A program made the translations under genes and the position numbers. A stretch of 40,099 bases of DNA, from contig DUPX01000084.1 of the NCBI GenBank assembly GCA_012838085.1, positions 1 through 40,099 of the forward strand. Reading direction: 5' to 3'. Shown here in pieces: positions 8,119 through 16,762 of the stretch (position 1 is the stretch's first letter; each line of letters begins with the position of its first letter). The stretch comes from Eubacteriaceae bacterium (GTDB lineage: Bacteria > Bacillota > Clostridia > Eubacteriales > Garciellaceae). The notes under the pieces are model-generated. The model was not told where the DNA came from and did no database searches. It saw only the letters and a program-made list of their open reading frames with translations.

Positions 8119-9822
8119 ATGCATTCTAAAATCAAAAAAACACTTAAAGGTATTAACCCTCTAAAAATCGGTATTCTCTCAGATTATAGAAATATAATAA
8201 TTAGTTTTGCATTATCTGCAGGGGTATTTTATCTAGTCAGTTTTTTAGAAGATATAGTATATCATGTTTATATACAAAATCATTATTTGATCATTCATAC
8301 AATTATAGAATTTGCCAGCATTATAATGTATATAGCTAGCTTTTTAGTAATTTTCTATGTAGGTGAAAGAGATAGAAGATTGAGGATGAAGGTGCTAGCG
8401 GGGGTATTACTTTTTGTAGGTGCTATTGATTTTTGGCATACCTTCTCCTATGATGGTATGCCTGGTTTAATTGTAGATAGTTCTAAACAATCAGCTACCT
8501 TGTATTGGATAATTGGCAGGTTAGGATTTGCTGGAGGAATACTAATTAGTAGTTTTATTCCCATTAGAATTAAGATAAAAAACACGAAAACATGGGCAAT
8601 AGCAGGGATTCCATTATTTCTCTCACTATTTATTCTTTTTTATGTAAGTTATTTTCCAGATAATTTTCCCCTGCTATTTAAAGAAGGATATGGTCTTACC
8701 AAAACCAAACAATTTTTAGAGTATATTATTATAGTTATGCTGGTTATTAGCTTTACTATGTTTCTAATAGAATATAGAAATACAAAAGCAGAAGTTCTCC
8801 CTTTATTTCTTTCAGCTTTAATTATTAGTATTTTTTCTGAGTTATCCTTTATAAATTATTTTAATGTTTATGATTCTTATAATCTTTTAGGCCATATATA
8901 TAAATTGATTGCTTCCTATGCAATATTTAAGGTTTTGTTTATTTTTAATATTGATTTTCCTTATAGTAGGCTGGATAGAGCAGAAAGGGAAATTAGTAGG
9001 TATGCTAATAATCTAGAGGAGCTTGTAAGATTAAGAACGGAAGAAATTAATGAAGCAAGTTTAGATATGGTAAGGGATATGGAATATGCAAAATCGATAC
9101 AGAAGGCTATTATGCCTATCAAACATAACCGCTATGATAGTTTAGAAGTTTATAGTGAGTACATCCCCTATGAAAAAATTGGGGGAGACTTTTATGGTTT
9201 TATTGATTTAAATTATGATAAATTGGCATTTTTTATTGGGGATGTGGCGGGCCATGGTATACCAGCAGCCATGATGACAGTTTTTATGAATCAAAAAATT
9301 AATACAGAAAAAATATTTCAAGAAGGGCCAAACAAAATTTATTCACCTAAAAAGGTGTTAACAAATCTTTATAAAGAATATAACAAGACGGATTTTCCCT
9401 TAGAAATGTATGCAGTTATGCTATATGGAATATATAATAGAAAAAACAAAGTCTTAACTTTCTCCTCTGCTGGTTTAAATACCTATCCCCTTATTTATAA
9501 GGAGGAGGGAATAGTAGAAATATTAAAGCATACTGGATTTCCAATTTGTAAATATGACAAAGATTTCAAACCAGATTTCAAAGATTATGAAATACCACTG
9601 ACAGAGGGAGATAAAGTTCTATTGTATACTGACGGAATAGTCGACCTGCCTAATAGGAGGGGGGAATTTTTTGGAGAAGCTAGACTAAAAAAAGTGTTTA
9701 AGGAGTATGGACACCTTCCACCAGAAAAACTTTCCCAGGAAATATTAAAAAGATTAAGAAGTTTTGCCCAGGGAGTCAAAGTTAATGATGATATCCACTA
9801 TATAATAATGGAGGTTATTTAA
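8119..9822 (+). CDS. MASE3-type membrane sensor fused to SpoIIE/PP2C-family phosphatase
   Basis: N-terminal TM helices with HTFSYDGMPGLIVDSSKQSATLYWIIGRL (MASE3-like); C-terminal IGGDFYGF, GDVAGHGIPAAMMT, LYTDGIVD (PP2C/RsbU/SpoIIE). Confidence 0.85.
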   Translation: MHSKIKKTLKGINPLKIGILSDYRNIIISFALSAGVFYLVSFLEDIVYHVYIQNHYLIIHTIIEFASIIMYIASFLVIFYVGERDRRLRMKVLAGVLLFVGAIDFWHTFSYDGMPGLIVDSSKQSATLYWIIGRLGFAGGILISSFIPIRIKIKNTKTWAIAGIPLFLSLFILFYVSYFPDNFPLLFKEGYGLTKTKQFLEYIIIVMLVISFTMFLIEYRNTKAEVLPLFLSALIISIFSELSFINYFNVYDSYNLLGHIYKLIASYAIFKVLFIFNIDFPYSRLDRAEREISRYANNLEELVRLRTEEINEASLDMVRDMEYAKSIQKAIMPIKHNRYDSLEVYSEYIPYEKIGGDFYGFIDLNYDKLAFFIGDVAGHGIPAAMMTVFMNQKINTEKIFQEGPNKIYSPKKVLTNLYKEYNKTDFPLEMYAVMLYGIYNRKNKVLTFSSAGLNTYPLIYKEEGIVEILKHTGFPICKYDKDFKPDFKDYEIPLTEGDKVLLYTDGIVDLPNRRGEFFGEARLKKVFKEYGHLPPEKLSQEILKRLRSFAQGVKVNDDIHYIIMEVI

Positions 9823-9859
9823 ATAAAACTGAACTACTTTTATTGGCAGGTGAAAAACA

Positions 9860-10774
9860 ATGAAGAGGATTAAGTTGATTTACAATCCTATATCTGGAGA
9901 TGGCGGATTTAGAAATGAATTAGATCTTGTAATAAAGATTTTTCAAGAAAGTGGTTATATTGTAGAACTTTTACGAACGGGGGATAAGCTCCTGGAAAGG
10001 CGTTTTATTAAGGAGTCAATAACCCCCATTGACAAAACTATTATAGTTGTAGCAGGTGGTGACGGCACTGTTAGTCAAGTCATTAATATTATGGTAAATA
10101 ACAATATTAAGGCTCCACTGGGTATTATACCAATGGGTACGGCCAATGACTTAGGTAGTTATTTAGGTATGTCTCGAAATATTGAAGAATGCTGTAATAT
10201 AATAATGGATAATTACCAAATAAAAATGGATGTGGGTAAGATTAATGATGGCTATTTTGTCAGTGTTGCTAGCGGTGGGCTGGTAGCCACTGTTCCCCAA
10301 GCTACAGATGTCAAATTAAAGAACACTTTGGGTAAACTAGCCTATTATTTAAAGGGTCTAGAAGAAATTCCCACCTTTCGCCCTATTTCCATTTCATTAG
10401 AATCTGTTGATTATAATTTTAAAGGGGACTTAACATTTTTTTTAGTATTAAATGGAAAATATGCAGGAGGTTTTAAAAAAATTGCTCCTAAGGCATCTAT
10501 AAGAGATGGGAAATTTGATGTAATACTTTTTAAAAACTACAATTTACCTGTACTTGCAAAATTGTTTGTAAAGTTATTAAGAGGAGAACATATAAATGAT
10601 CCAGAAGTGATTTTTTTTCAAACTGATAAACTTATTATAAAGCCCTATTTGAGCAAGAATCCTATTATGACAGATATAGATGGTGAGGCTGGACCTCCAC
10701 TACCTTTATATATAGAAAACAATCCCAAGGTTTTATCTATAATAGTAAATGATGAAAGAAAAGAATTGCTATAG
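9860..10774 (+). CDS. YegS/BmrU family diacylglycerol/lipid kinase
   Basis: IYNPISGDGG, VVAGGDGTVSQVINIM, GIIPMGTANDLG, TDIDGE motifs. Confidence 0.93.
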   Translation: MKRIKLIYNPISGDGGFRNELDLVIKIFQESGYIVELLRTGDKLLERRFIKESITPIDKTIIVVAGGDGTVSQVINIMVNNNIKAPLGIIPMGTANDLGSYLGMSRNIEECCNIIMDNYQIKMDVGKINDGYFVSVASGGLVATVPQATDVKLKNTLGKLAYYLKGLEEIPTFRPISISLESVDYNFKGDLTFFLVLNGKYAGGFKKIAPKASIRDGKFDVILFKNYNLPVLAKLFVKLLRGEHINDPEVIFFQTDKLIIKPYLSKNPIMTDIDGEAGPPLPLYIENNPKVLSIIVNDERKELL

Positions 10775-10803
10775 TAGATTAAAAATAACAATAGGAGAAT
10801 AAA

Positions 10804-11703
10804 ATGCAGACAACAAAGGATATTAAGAGAAAAGTCAATCCATATTTTTTTTTAATAATTGGTGTAATAGCTACATCATTTTCAGCAATATTTGTAAAGG
10901 GGTCTTTAAATACGGGGACTCCTCCTTTGATTATAGCATTTTATAGATTGGCTATTACCTCCACTATATTGATACCTTATTCAATAAGATTTAAGAAAGA
11001 AGAATTTAATAACATTACTAAAGGCGATATTGGGTTTTCAATAGTAAGTGGCACTTTTCTTGCCCTCCATTTTCTTACCTGGATAAGTTCTTTTAAATAT
11101 ACTTCCACCTTTGGGTCCCTTGTATTAATGTCTTTACAACCAATATATGTTGTTATAGCCTCTTACTTTCTCTTTAATGAAAGAATATCCTTAAAAGCTA
11201 TAATAGTTGGGTTAATAGCTATATTGGGAAGTGTTATTATAGGCTTAATGGATCTGACAATAGGAACAGAAGCTATTAGGGGAGATATATTGGCATTGCT
11301 AGGAGGCATATTTTTGGCAGGATATTTTCTTTGTGGTAGAAGGCTAAGACAAAAATTATCTATTTTTCCCTATGTATCAATAGTTTATGGCAGTTGTACT
11401 ATCATACTATTTATTGTAGGATTAGCACAGAGAATAGCTTTTTACCCCTATTCATTTTTTAATTTTTTAATGTTTTTTGCTTTAGCTATAGTATGTACAA
11501 TTTTCGGACATACCATATTTAATTGGGTACTAGAATATGTTTCTCCGACAGTAGTATCCATTTCTTTACTTGGAGAACCGATAGGGTCTGGCCTTTGGGC
11601 CTTTATAATATTTAAAGAAAGATTATCCTTTTGGCATTTTATTGGGGGAGGCATAATTATCCTTGGTCTTTATAAGTTCATTTTAGAATTAGAAAAGAAA
11701 TAA
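10804..11703 (+). CDS. EamA/DMT family transporter
   Basis: About 10 TM helices in two EamA repeats; GEPIGSGLWAFIIFKERL. Confidence 0.9.
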   Translation: MQTTKDIKRKVNPYFFLIIGVIATSFSAIFVKGSLNTGTPPLIIAFYRLAITSTILIPYSIRFKKEEFNNITKGDIGFSIVSGTFLALHFLTWISSFKYTSTFGSLVLMSLQPIYVVIASYFLFNERISLKAIIVGLIAILGSVIIGLMDLTIGTEAIRGDILALLGGIFLAGYFLCGRRLRQKLSIFPYVSIVYGSCTIILFIVGLAQRIAFYPYSFFNFLMFFALAIVCTIFGHTIFNWVLEYVSPTVVSISLLGEPIGSGLWAFIIFKERLSFWHFIGGGIIILGLYKFILELEKK

Positions 11704-11741
11704 AAAAATTACAGGTAATTTAACGAATAAAATACCTGTAA
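11702..11741 (-). terminator. Terminator downstream of small minus-strand ORF
   Basis: TTACAGGTA...TACCTGTAA hairpin; minus strand continues into TTTTTTTA. Confidence 0.65.
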
Positions 11742-11754
11742 CAAATAAGTGAAA

Positions 11755-11922
11755 TTAATTAAAAACATTTGCCTTTGAAAGTAGATTCTTTGCGCGATTC
11801 ATAGGCTTTCTTGAATTTTTTACATATTTAAACATTGAATAACCAGCAATTGCTCCTATCCCAATTGACCCGATAAGCATAGCATTTTTTACATTCTTAT
11901 TGTTTCTATCCATAACATACAT
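11755..11922 (-). CDS. Small (55 aa) protein with one predicted hydrophobic segment
   Basis: Manual translation MYVMDRNNKNVKNAMLIGSIGIGAIAGYSMFKYVKNSRKPMNRAKNLLSKANVFN*; taggaggg RBS upstream; terminator follows; not in supplied ORF track. Confidence 0.65.
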   Translation of the reverse strand: MYVMDRNNKNVKNAMLIGSIGIGAIAGYSMFKYVKNSRKPMNRAKNLLSKANVFN

Positions 11923-12058
11923 ATTTAGTTCCCTCCTAACAAGAAGATATGGTATTATTTTTTTATATTTATAATTTGTCCTCTTTATTTTATGTATTTT
12001 TATATAAAATAAAGCTGAAAAAAAATAACATTTTTAAATTTTTTAAGGAGATCAATTT

Positions 12059-12700
12059 ATGCTAAGTAAAAGAAAAATAAAGGAAGTTTTAAATATACTA
12101 AGGGATACATATCCTGAGGCTACAATAGCCCTTAATTACAGCACTCCCTTCGAACTTTTGGTAGCCACAATACTTTCTGCCCAATGCACAGATAAAAGAG
12201 TCAATATAATTACGGAAAAACTATATAAAAATTATAATAGGCCAGAAGATTTTGTTTCTTTAGATGTTAAATTTTTAGAAGAAATGATAAAAAGTTGTGG
12301 TTTTTATCGAAATAAAAGCAAAAATATAATCGAAACTAGCAGAATTCTATTAGAAAAATATGGTGGTAAAGTTCCAAGCACTAGGGAAAAATTAATGCAA
12401 TTACCGGGGGTAGGAAGAAAAACTGCAAATGTGGTGTTAAGTAATGTCTTTGGAAAGGAGGCCATTGCTGTGGATACCCATGTTTTTAGGGTTTCAAATC
12501 GGATTGGCATGGCAAAATCTAAAAGGGTAGAGGAAACGGAGGAACAGTTAATGGAGAATATACCCAAAAATGAATGGTCCAAAGCCCATCATTTGCTAAT
12601 ACACCATGGAAGAAATATTTGTAAGGCCAGGAGACCATTGTGCGAAGAATGCCCTATAAATTATTTGTGCAAATCTTATGTAAAATTAGGGAAAAAATAA
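12059..12700 (+). CDS. nth: Endonuclease III
   Basis: LLSAQCTDKRVN-like, LPGVGRKTANVVLSNVFG, VDTHVFRVSNRIG, HHGRNICKARRPLCEECPINYLC (4Fe-4S). Confidence 0.97.
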   Translation: MLSKRKIKEVLNILRDTYPEATIALNYSTPFELLVATILSAQCTDKRVNIITEKLYKNYNRPEDFVSLDVKFLEEMIKSCGFYRNKSKNIIETSRILLEKYGGKVPSTREKLMQLPGVGRKTANVVLSNVFGKEAIAVDTHVFRVSNRIGMAKSKRVEETEEQLMENIPKNEWSKAHHLLIHHGRNICKARRPLCEECPINYLCKSYVKLGKK

Positions 12701-12785
12701 TACAAGTTTTCCATATGCTGAGAATAGTATATATAAAAGGAGATAGAATAGAAATTAATAATATTTCTTTTTATAAAGGAGGCTA

Positions 12786-14186
12786 ATGCATATGGAGGCC
12801 CTAGTTTCTAAGATAAGAAATATAAAGATTTTATTGACAGTACTTATTCTTATTTTTACTTTTTTACTTATTTTCACATACTTAAGTATAATTGTATCTA
12901 GAGATATTATCTACCCAAATATAAGAGTAAGGGGAATAAATGTCGGGGAATTAACTATAGAACAAGGAAAGGAGAAATTGAATAAGGAATTAGGAGAAAT
13001 AATAAATAAAGATAAACTTATATTAGCTCTTGATAAAAGAAATTGGGAATATACCTTTAAAGAATTAGGGGTAGAAGTTGATATAGAAAAATCCATTAAA
13101 AGTGCATATAAACGGGGAAAAGAAGGAAATATCCTCAATAAAATAAAGTTATATATTTTTTTATATAAAAATGGAGAGGATATTCCCCTTCAAGTAGATA
13201 TAAATAATAACCAATTAAGAAGGGTGATTGATGAATTAGCTATAGAGATAAGGGAGGAGCCTGTAAACGGAAAAATTGAATATAAGGAAGGTAGCTTTAT
13301 AATTACTCCAGAAAGGAAAGGTATTTCCTTAGATAAAGAGGCTACAGAAAAACTTATAATAGAGGGAATCAAAAGTTTTTCAAAGGAAAGCATAATTATG
13401 CCTATTAGGGTATCGGGCCCAAGGATAACTGAAGCTAGTTTAAGAAGGATAAAGGAAATTTTAGCTGGATTTTCAACAAAGTTTAATTTAAATCAGAAAA
13501 ATAGGGTATCTAATTTAAAAATTGCTGCAGATATGATAAATGGCAAGGTTCTTTTGCCTGGGGAAATATTTTCAGTATATGAAACCATAGGACCAGTGAC
13601 AAAGGATAATGGCTATAAAGCTGCACCAGTAATTATTAATGGCCAATTAAAGGATGGTGTTGGAGGAGGGGTTTGTCAAATAGCAACTAATATCTACAAT
13701 GCTGCTATAAGATCAAATTTGGAGATAGTAGAAAGAAGACATCATGGATTTCCAGTAAGCTATGTAACAATAGGACAGGATGCGACTATAGCAGGAGACT
13801 GGATAGATTTGAAATTTAAAAACACATTGGATTCTCCTATTTTTATTGAAATGTACTTAAGTGGAGACACTCTTGTAACAAATATATATGGAGAAAAAAG
13901 AGGAAATAAAATTGAATTAAAATCAGAAATAATAAGTGAGATACTTCCTAAGACAATATATAAAAAAGATAATAGTAAATATACAGATTATAAAAAGGTA
14001 GAAAAGGAATCCAAAAAAGGATATAAGGTAAATGTATATAAGTTAACCTATGCTAATGGCAATATAATAAAAAAGGAACTATTACATCATGATTTTTACA
14101 AACCTGTAAATAGGATAATTGTTATAGGCACTAAGGAAAGGAATAATTCCATAAAGGCTAATAAAACTAGTGAAACACATTATTAA
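12786..14186 (+). CDS. VanW family protein with N-terminal TM and peptidoglycan-binding-like region
   Basis: LLPGEIFSVYETIGPVTKDNGYKAAPVIINGQLKDGVGGGVCQIATNIYNAAIRSNLEIVERRHHGFPVSYV. Confidence 0.92.
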   Translation: MHMEALVSKIRNIKILLTVLILIFTFLLIFTYLSIIVSRDIIYPNIRVRGINVGELTIEQGKEKLNKELGEIINKDKLILALDKRNWEYTFKELGVEVDIEKSIKSAYKRGKEGNILNKIKLYIFLYKNGEDIPLQVDINNNQLRRVIDELAIEIREEPVNGKIEYKEGSFIITPERKGISLDKEATEKLIIEGIKSFSKESIIMPIRVSGPRITEASLRRIKEILAGFSTKFNLNQKNRVSNLKIAADMINGKVLLPGEIFSVYETIGPVTKDNGYKAAPVIINGQLKDGVGGGVCQIATNIYNAAIRSNLEIVERRHHGFPVSYVTIGQDATIAGDWIDLKFKNTLDSPIFIEMYLSGDTLVTNIYGEKRGNKIELKSEIISEILPKTIYKKDNSKYTDYKKVEKESKKGYKVNVYKLTYANGNIIKKELLHHDFYKPVNRIIVIGTKERNNSIKANKTSETHY

Positions 14187-14248
14187 AAGGGAATAAATGA
14201 TATAATAAAAGAAGATAATTAAATTTTTTAAAAGGAGGAAGAAATATT

Positions 14249-14446
14249 TTGAAATATTTAGGAGCAGTTCTTTTATTAGTAGGCATAATTTTATTATTGG
14301 GTTTTGGAATATATGAATTTATGTCTGATTTTTCTATTCCAATAATAGTCAAGGTAGGTATTGTAGCACTTGTTTTAGGGATTTTAGTAATAATAGGTGC
14401 TTTGATTATAGAGAAAATAAGAGATAAAAGGGGGAACTTAAGATGA
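14249..14446 (+). CDS. Small hydrophobic membrane protein, unknown function
   Basis: Two TM segments; aaaggaggaag RBS before TTG start; overlaps start of next gene by 4 nt. Confidence 0.7.
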   Translation: MKYLGAVLLLVGIILLLGFGIYEFMSDFSIPIIVKVGIVALVLGILVIIGALIIEKIRDKRGNLR

Positions 14447-14757
14447 TAATTGTAAATACAGAAACAATACCACACAAAGAAATTGTAGAAGTGTGTGGTT
14501 TGGTAAGAGGTAATACCATTCATTCAAAAAATATAGGAAAGGATATTGTAGCTGGATTTAGAAATTTAGTAGGAGGAGAAATAAAAGAATATACAGAAAT
14601 GATGTCTGAAGCTAGGGATATAGCCCTTGATAGGATGGTTGAAGAAGCGGAGAAATTAGGGGCAAATGCTGTTGTAAATGTAAGATTTATGACTGCATCA
14701 GTAATGCAATCTGCAGCAGAGCTAATGGCTTATGGCACTGCTGTAAAGGTAAAATAG
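14443..14757 (+). CDS. YbjQ/UPF0145 family heavy-metal-binding-domain-like protein
   Basis: VCGLVRGNTIHSKNIGKDIVAGFRNLVGGEIKEYTEMMSEARDIALDRMVEEAEKLGANAVVNVRF. Confidence 0.93.
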   Translation: MIIVNTETIPHKEIVEVCGLVRGNTIHSKNIGKDIVAGFRNLVGGEIKEYTEMMSEARDIALDRMVEEAEKLGANAVVNVRFMTASVMQSAAELMAYGTAVKVK

Positions 14758-14780
14758 TCTATATGTTATATTTTATAACC

Positions 14781-14809
14781 TTAAGGCATAGTGAAATACT
14801 ATGCCTTAA
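14781..14809. terminator. Bidirectional terminator between convergent genes
   Basis: TTAAGGCATAGT-gaaat-ACTATGCCTTAA perfect 12-bp stem. Confidence 0.75.
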
Positions 14810-14812
14810 TCA

Positions 14813-15316
14813 TTAAACTTGCTCAAATCGTTTCATTTGGTTAGTTAAAATACTTGTTAATGGTTTTATAAGGGTGAGGGTTATTATATAGTTTGTAGTA
14901 CCATGGACAATATCCCAGGGGATACCCCTAACCCAATATGTTAAACCGTAAGCCCATCCATAAAAGAAGGATTCCACAATGGAAAAATAAATTCCAAAGG
15001 TTAAACCAAAAATCCCAGCTATAGTGGCATATATATATTCTGAATTAAACTTCTTGCTAATATTAGCGGTAGCAAATATTAGCAGAGGCCAAAGTATATA
15101 ATATCCTAAAATCCAAGTGGAAAAGCCATATAAGAAGGTTTCAGTTGTGACGAATACAATAGATATTAAAATACTACGTCTAAAACCTAATGAAAGGGTG
15201 TATATCATAAATAAGAGGGTTACAATTTCCACATTGGGTATAACACTTAAAGCTAGTTTCCCACCAGTAACAATTGCACTAAATAGCCCAATAAGGACAA
15301 TATCTCGTATTTTCAA
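14813..15316 (-). CDS. ECF transporter S component-like membrane protein (cobalamin-linked by riboswitch context)
   Basis: About 5-6 TM helices, compact 167 aa, ECF S-like organisation; downstream of DUF4430-like gene and cobalamin riboswitch. Confidence 0.8.
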   Translation of the reverse strand: MKIRDIVLIGLFSAIVTGGKLALSVIPNVEIVTLLFMIYTLSLGFRRSILISIVFVTTETFLYGFSTWILGYYILWPLLIFATANISKKFNSEYIYATIAGIFGLTFGIYFSIVESFFYGWAYGLTYWVRGIPWDIVHGTTNYIITLTLIKPLTSILTNQMKRFEQV

Positions 15317-15319
15317 GAA

Positions 15320-15718
15320 CTAAAACTCTCTTAATTCTAATATATATTTATCTTTGTCTGCTAAGGGAATTTCATCAACTCCAGTCATAGAATCTTCATT
15401 ATTAATTAAAATATGAAAATATTCACTTGCAGGATTGGCGGTATATCCCATTAAACCGGTAACCATATTACCCAAACTTGTTTCCTCAAAACTAGCTTTT
15501 AATGCATCTTCTTTTTCCTTCATCAATTCGTACAAAAATTCCTGGTCTGATTTATAAGTAAAGGTTTCATTAATATTTTGAGAATTTATTATTATTTGTA
15601 TAGTTACTTCTTTTAAACCCTCCACACCCTTTGGTGCTAAAAATGTGTTATATCCAAAATAAAGGATTATACCTACTATTAAAATTAAAAGTATAGATAA
15701 TAGTTTTTTGTTTTTCAT
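15320..15718 (-). CDS. DUF4430/transcobalamin-C-terminal-like membrane-anchored protein
   Basis: N-terminal hydrophobic anchor, then about 100 aa ending YFHILINNEDSMTGVDEIPLADKDKYILELREF, resembling DUF4430; gggaggt RBS. Confidence 0.75.
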   Translation of the reverse strand: MKNKKLLSILLILIVGIILYFGYNTFLAPKGVEGLKEVTIQIIINSQNINETFTYKSDQEFLYELMKEKEDALKASFEETSLGNMVTGLMGYTANPASEYFHILINNEDSMTGVDEIPLADKDKYILELREF

Positions 15719-15740
15719 TATTAACCTCCCTAATTTTTTT

Positions 15741-15777
15741 TAAAAACCAAAAACTCCTTTCACCAATAGAAAGGAGC
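15741..15777 (-). terminator. Intrinsic terminator in riboswitch expression platform
   Basis: Minus strand CTCCTTT-ctattggtg-AAAGGAGTTTTTGGTTTTT just upstream of the DUF4430-like start. Confidence 0.8.
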
Positions 15778-15809
15778 CAATACAAATTGCAATTTTATTT
15801 AACACCCCC

Positions 15810-15980
15810 TCATTACCTGTGAAGCCATGGTGTTTTAGAATAGGCAGGTCTTCCGGCTTAACACATATTATAGGTTTAAACCTTCCCAGTTTCCCAGTGG
15901 CATTATTAAACCTTTGATGTTTTACGGCGGCAGGACCGCACAGGATTTTCACCTGTTTCCCTTTTAATGTAATATACAGC
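15810..15980 (-). ncRNA. Cobalamin (B12) riboswitch aptamer
   Basis: Minus strand: GGGAAACAGGTGAAAATCCTGTGCGGTCCTGCCGCCGTAA, B12-box GCCACTGGGAAACTGGGAAGG, AAGCCGGAAGACCTGCC. Confidence 0.96.
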
Positions 15981-16180
15981 CTAAACTAAATCATATTATT
16001 TTTTATTATATAGTAATTATATTATATATACTGGATAAAAACAATCTTTTAGATTAATATTCTTATACCCTAATTTTTACTTGATAAACTCCGCTAATTT
16101 GTATATATTTGTATTGGTATAATAACTTAGATACAATTAATTTATTTATTAATGGAAGAAACTTATAATTAGGAGGATAT

Positions 16181-16666
16181 ATGGCTATTAATATTGTATT
16201 AGTAGAACCTGAAATACCCCAAAATACAGGGAATATTGCAAGAACTTGTGCTGCTATAAAGGCAAAGTTGCACTTAATTAAGCCTTTAGGTTTTTCCCTT
16301 GAAAGCAAATACTTAAAAAGGGCAGGATTAGATTATTGGCATTTACTGGAGGTTTTTCTTTATGATAGTTTAGAGGACTTTTTTATGGCCTATCCTGATG
16401 AGAAGTTTTATTTTGCAACCACTAAAGGAGGGAATAACTATACAGATATGAGTTTTCAGGACGGATGCTTTCTTATTTTCGGTAAAGAAACTGGAGGACT
16501 ACCAAAAGAATTACTAAAAAAGAATCCAGATACTTCTATAAAAATACCTATGGTAAAAGAGGCAAGATCATTAAATTTATCTAATTCAGTTGCAGTTATT
16601 GCTTATGAGGTTATGCGACAATTAAATTTTATGGTTACTTTAGAGCCTTTAGAATATTTGTTATAG
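16181..16666 (+). CDS. trmL: tRNA (cytidine(34)-2'-O)-methyltransferase (SPOUT family)
   Basis: NIVLVEPEIPQNTGNIARTCAA, LIKPLGF, KRAGLDYW, FGKETGGLP, LNLSNSVAVIAYE. Confidence 0.96.
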   Translation: MAINIVLVEPEIPQNTGNIARTCAAIKAKLHLIKPLGFSLESKYLKRAGLDYWHLLEVFLYDSLEDFFMAYPDEKFYFATTKGGNNYTDMSFQDGCFLIFGKETGGLPKELLKKNPDTSIKIPMVKEARSLNLSNSVAVIAYEVMRQLNFMVTLEPLEYLL

Positions 16667-16762
16667 TATTTATATTAATAAAAGTAGAATTTTAATATAT
16701 AATGAAAAGAATATTAATATAAAAATATTGGGTCTCTTATAAAAAATATTGGAGGTTTTTAT

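Noticed and set aside
12786-14186. VanW gene as evidence of vancomycin resistance
   Set aside because: VanW-domain proteins are common in Firmicutes; no vanHAX-type genes are nearby.
14167-14523. 118-aa minus-strand ORF antisense to the small membrane protein/YbjQ
   Set aside because: Antisense shadow of real genes; no family-like motifs or RBS.
15740-15952. 70-aa minus-strand ORF
   Set aside because: Lies entirely in the cobalamin riboswitch and its terminator; translation is incidental.
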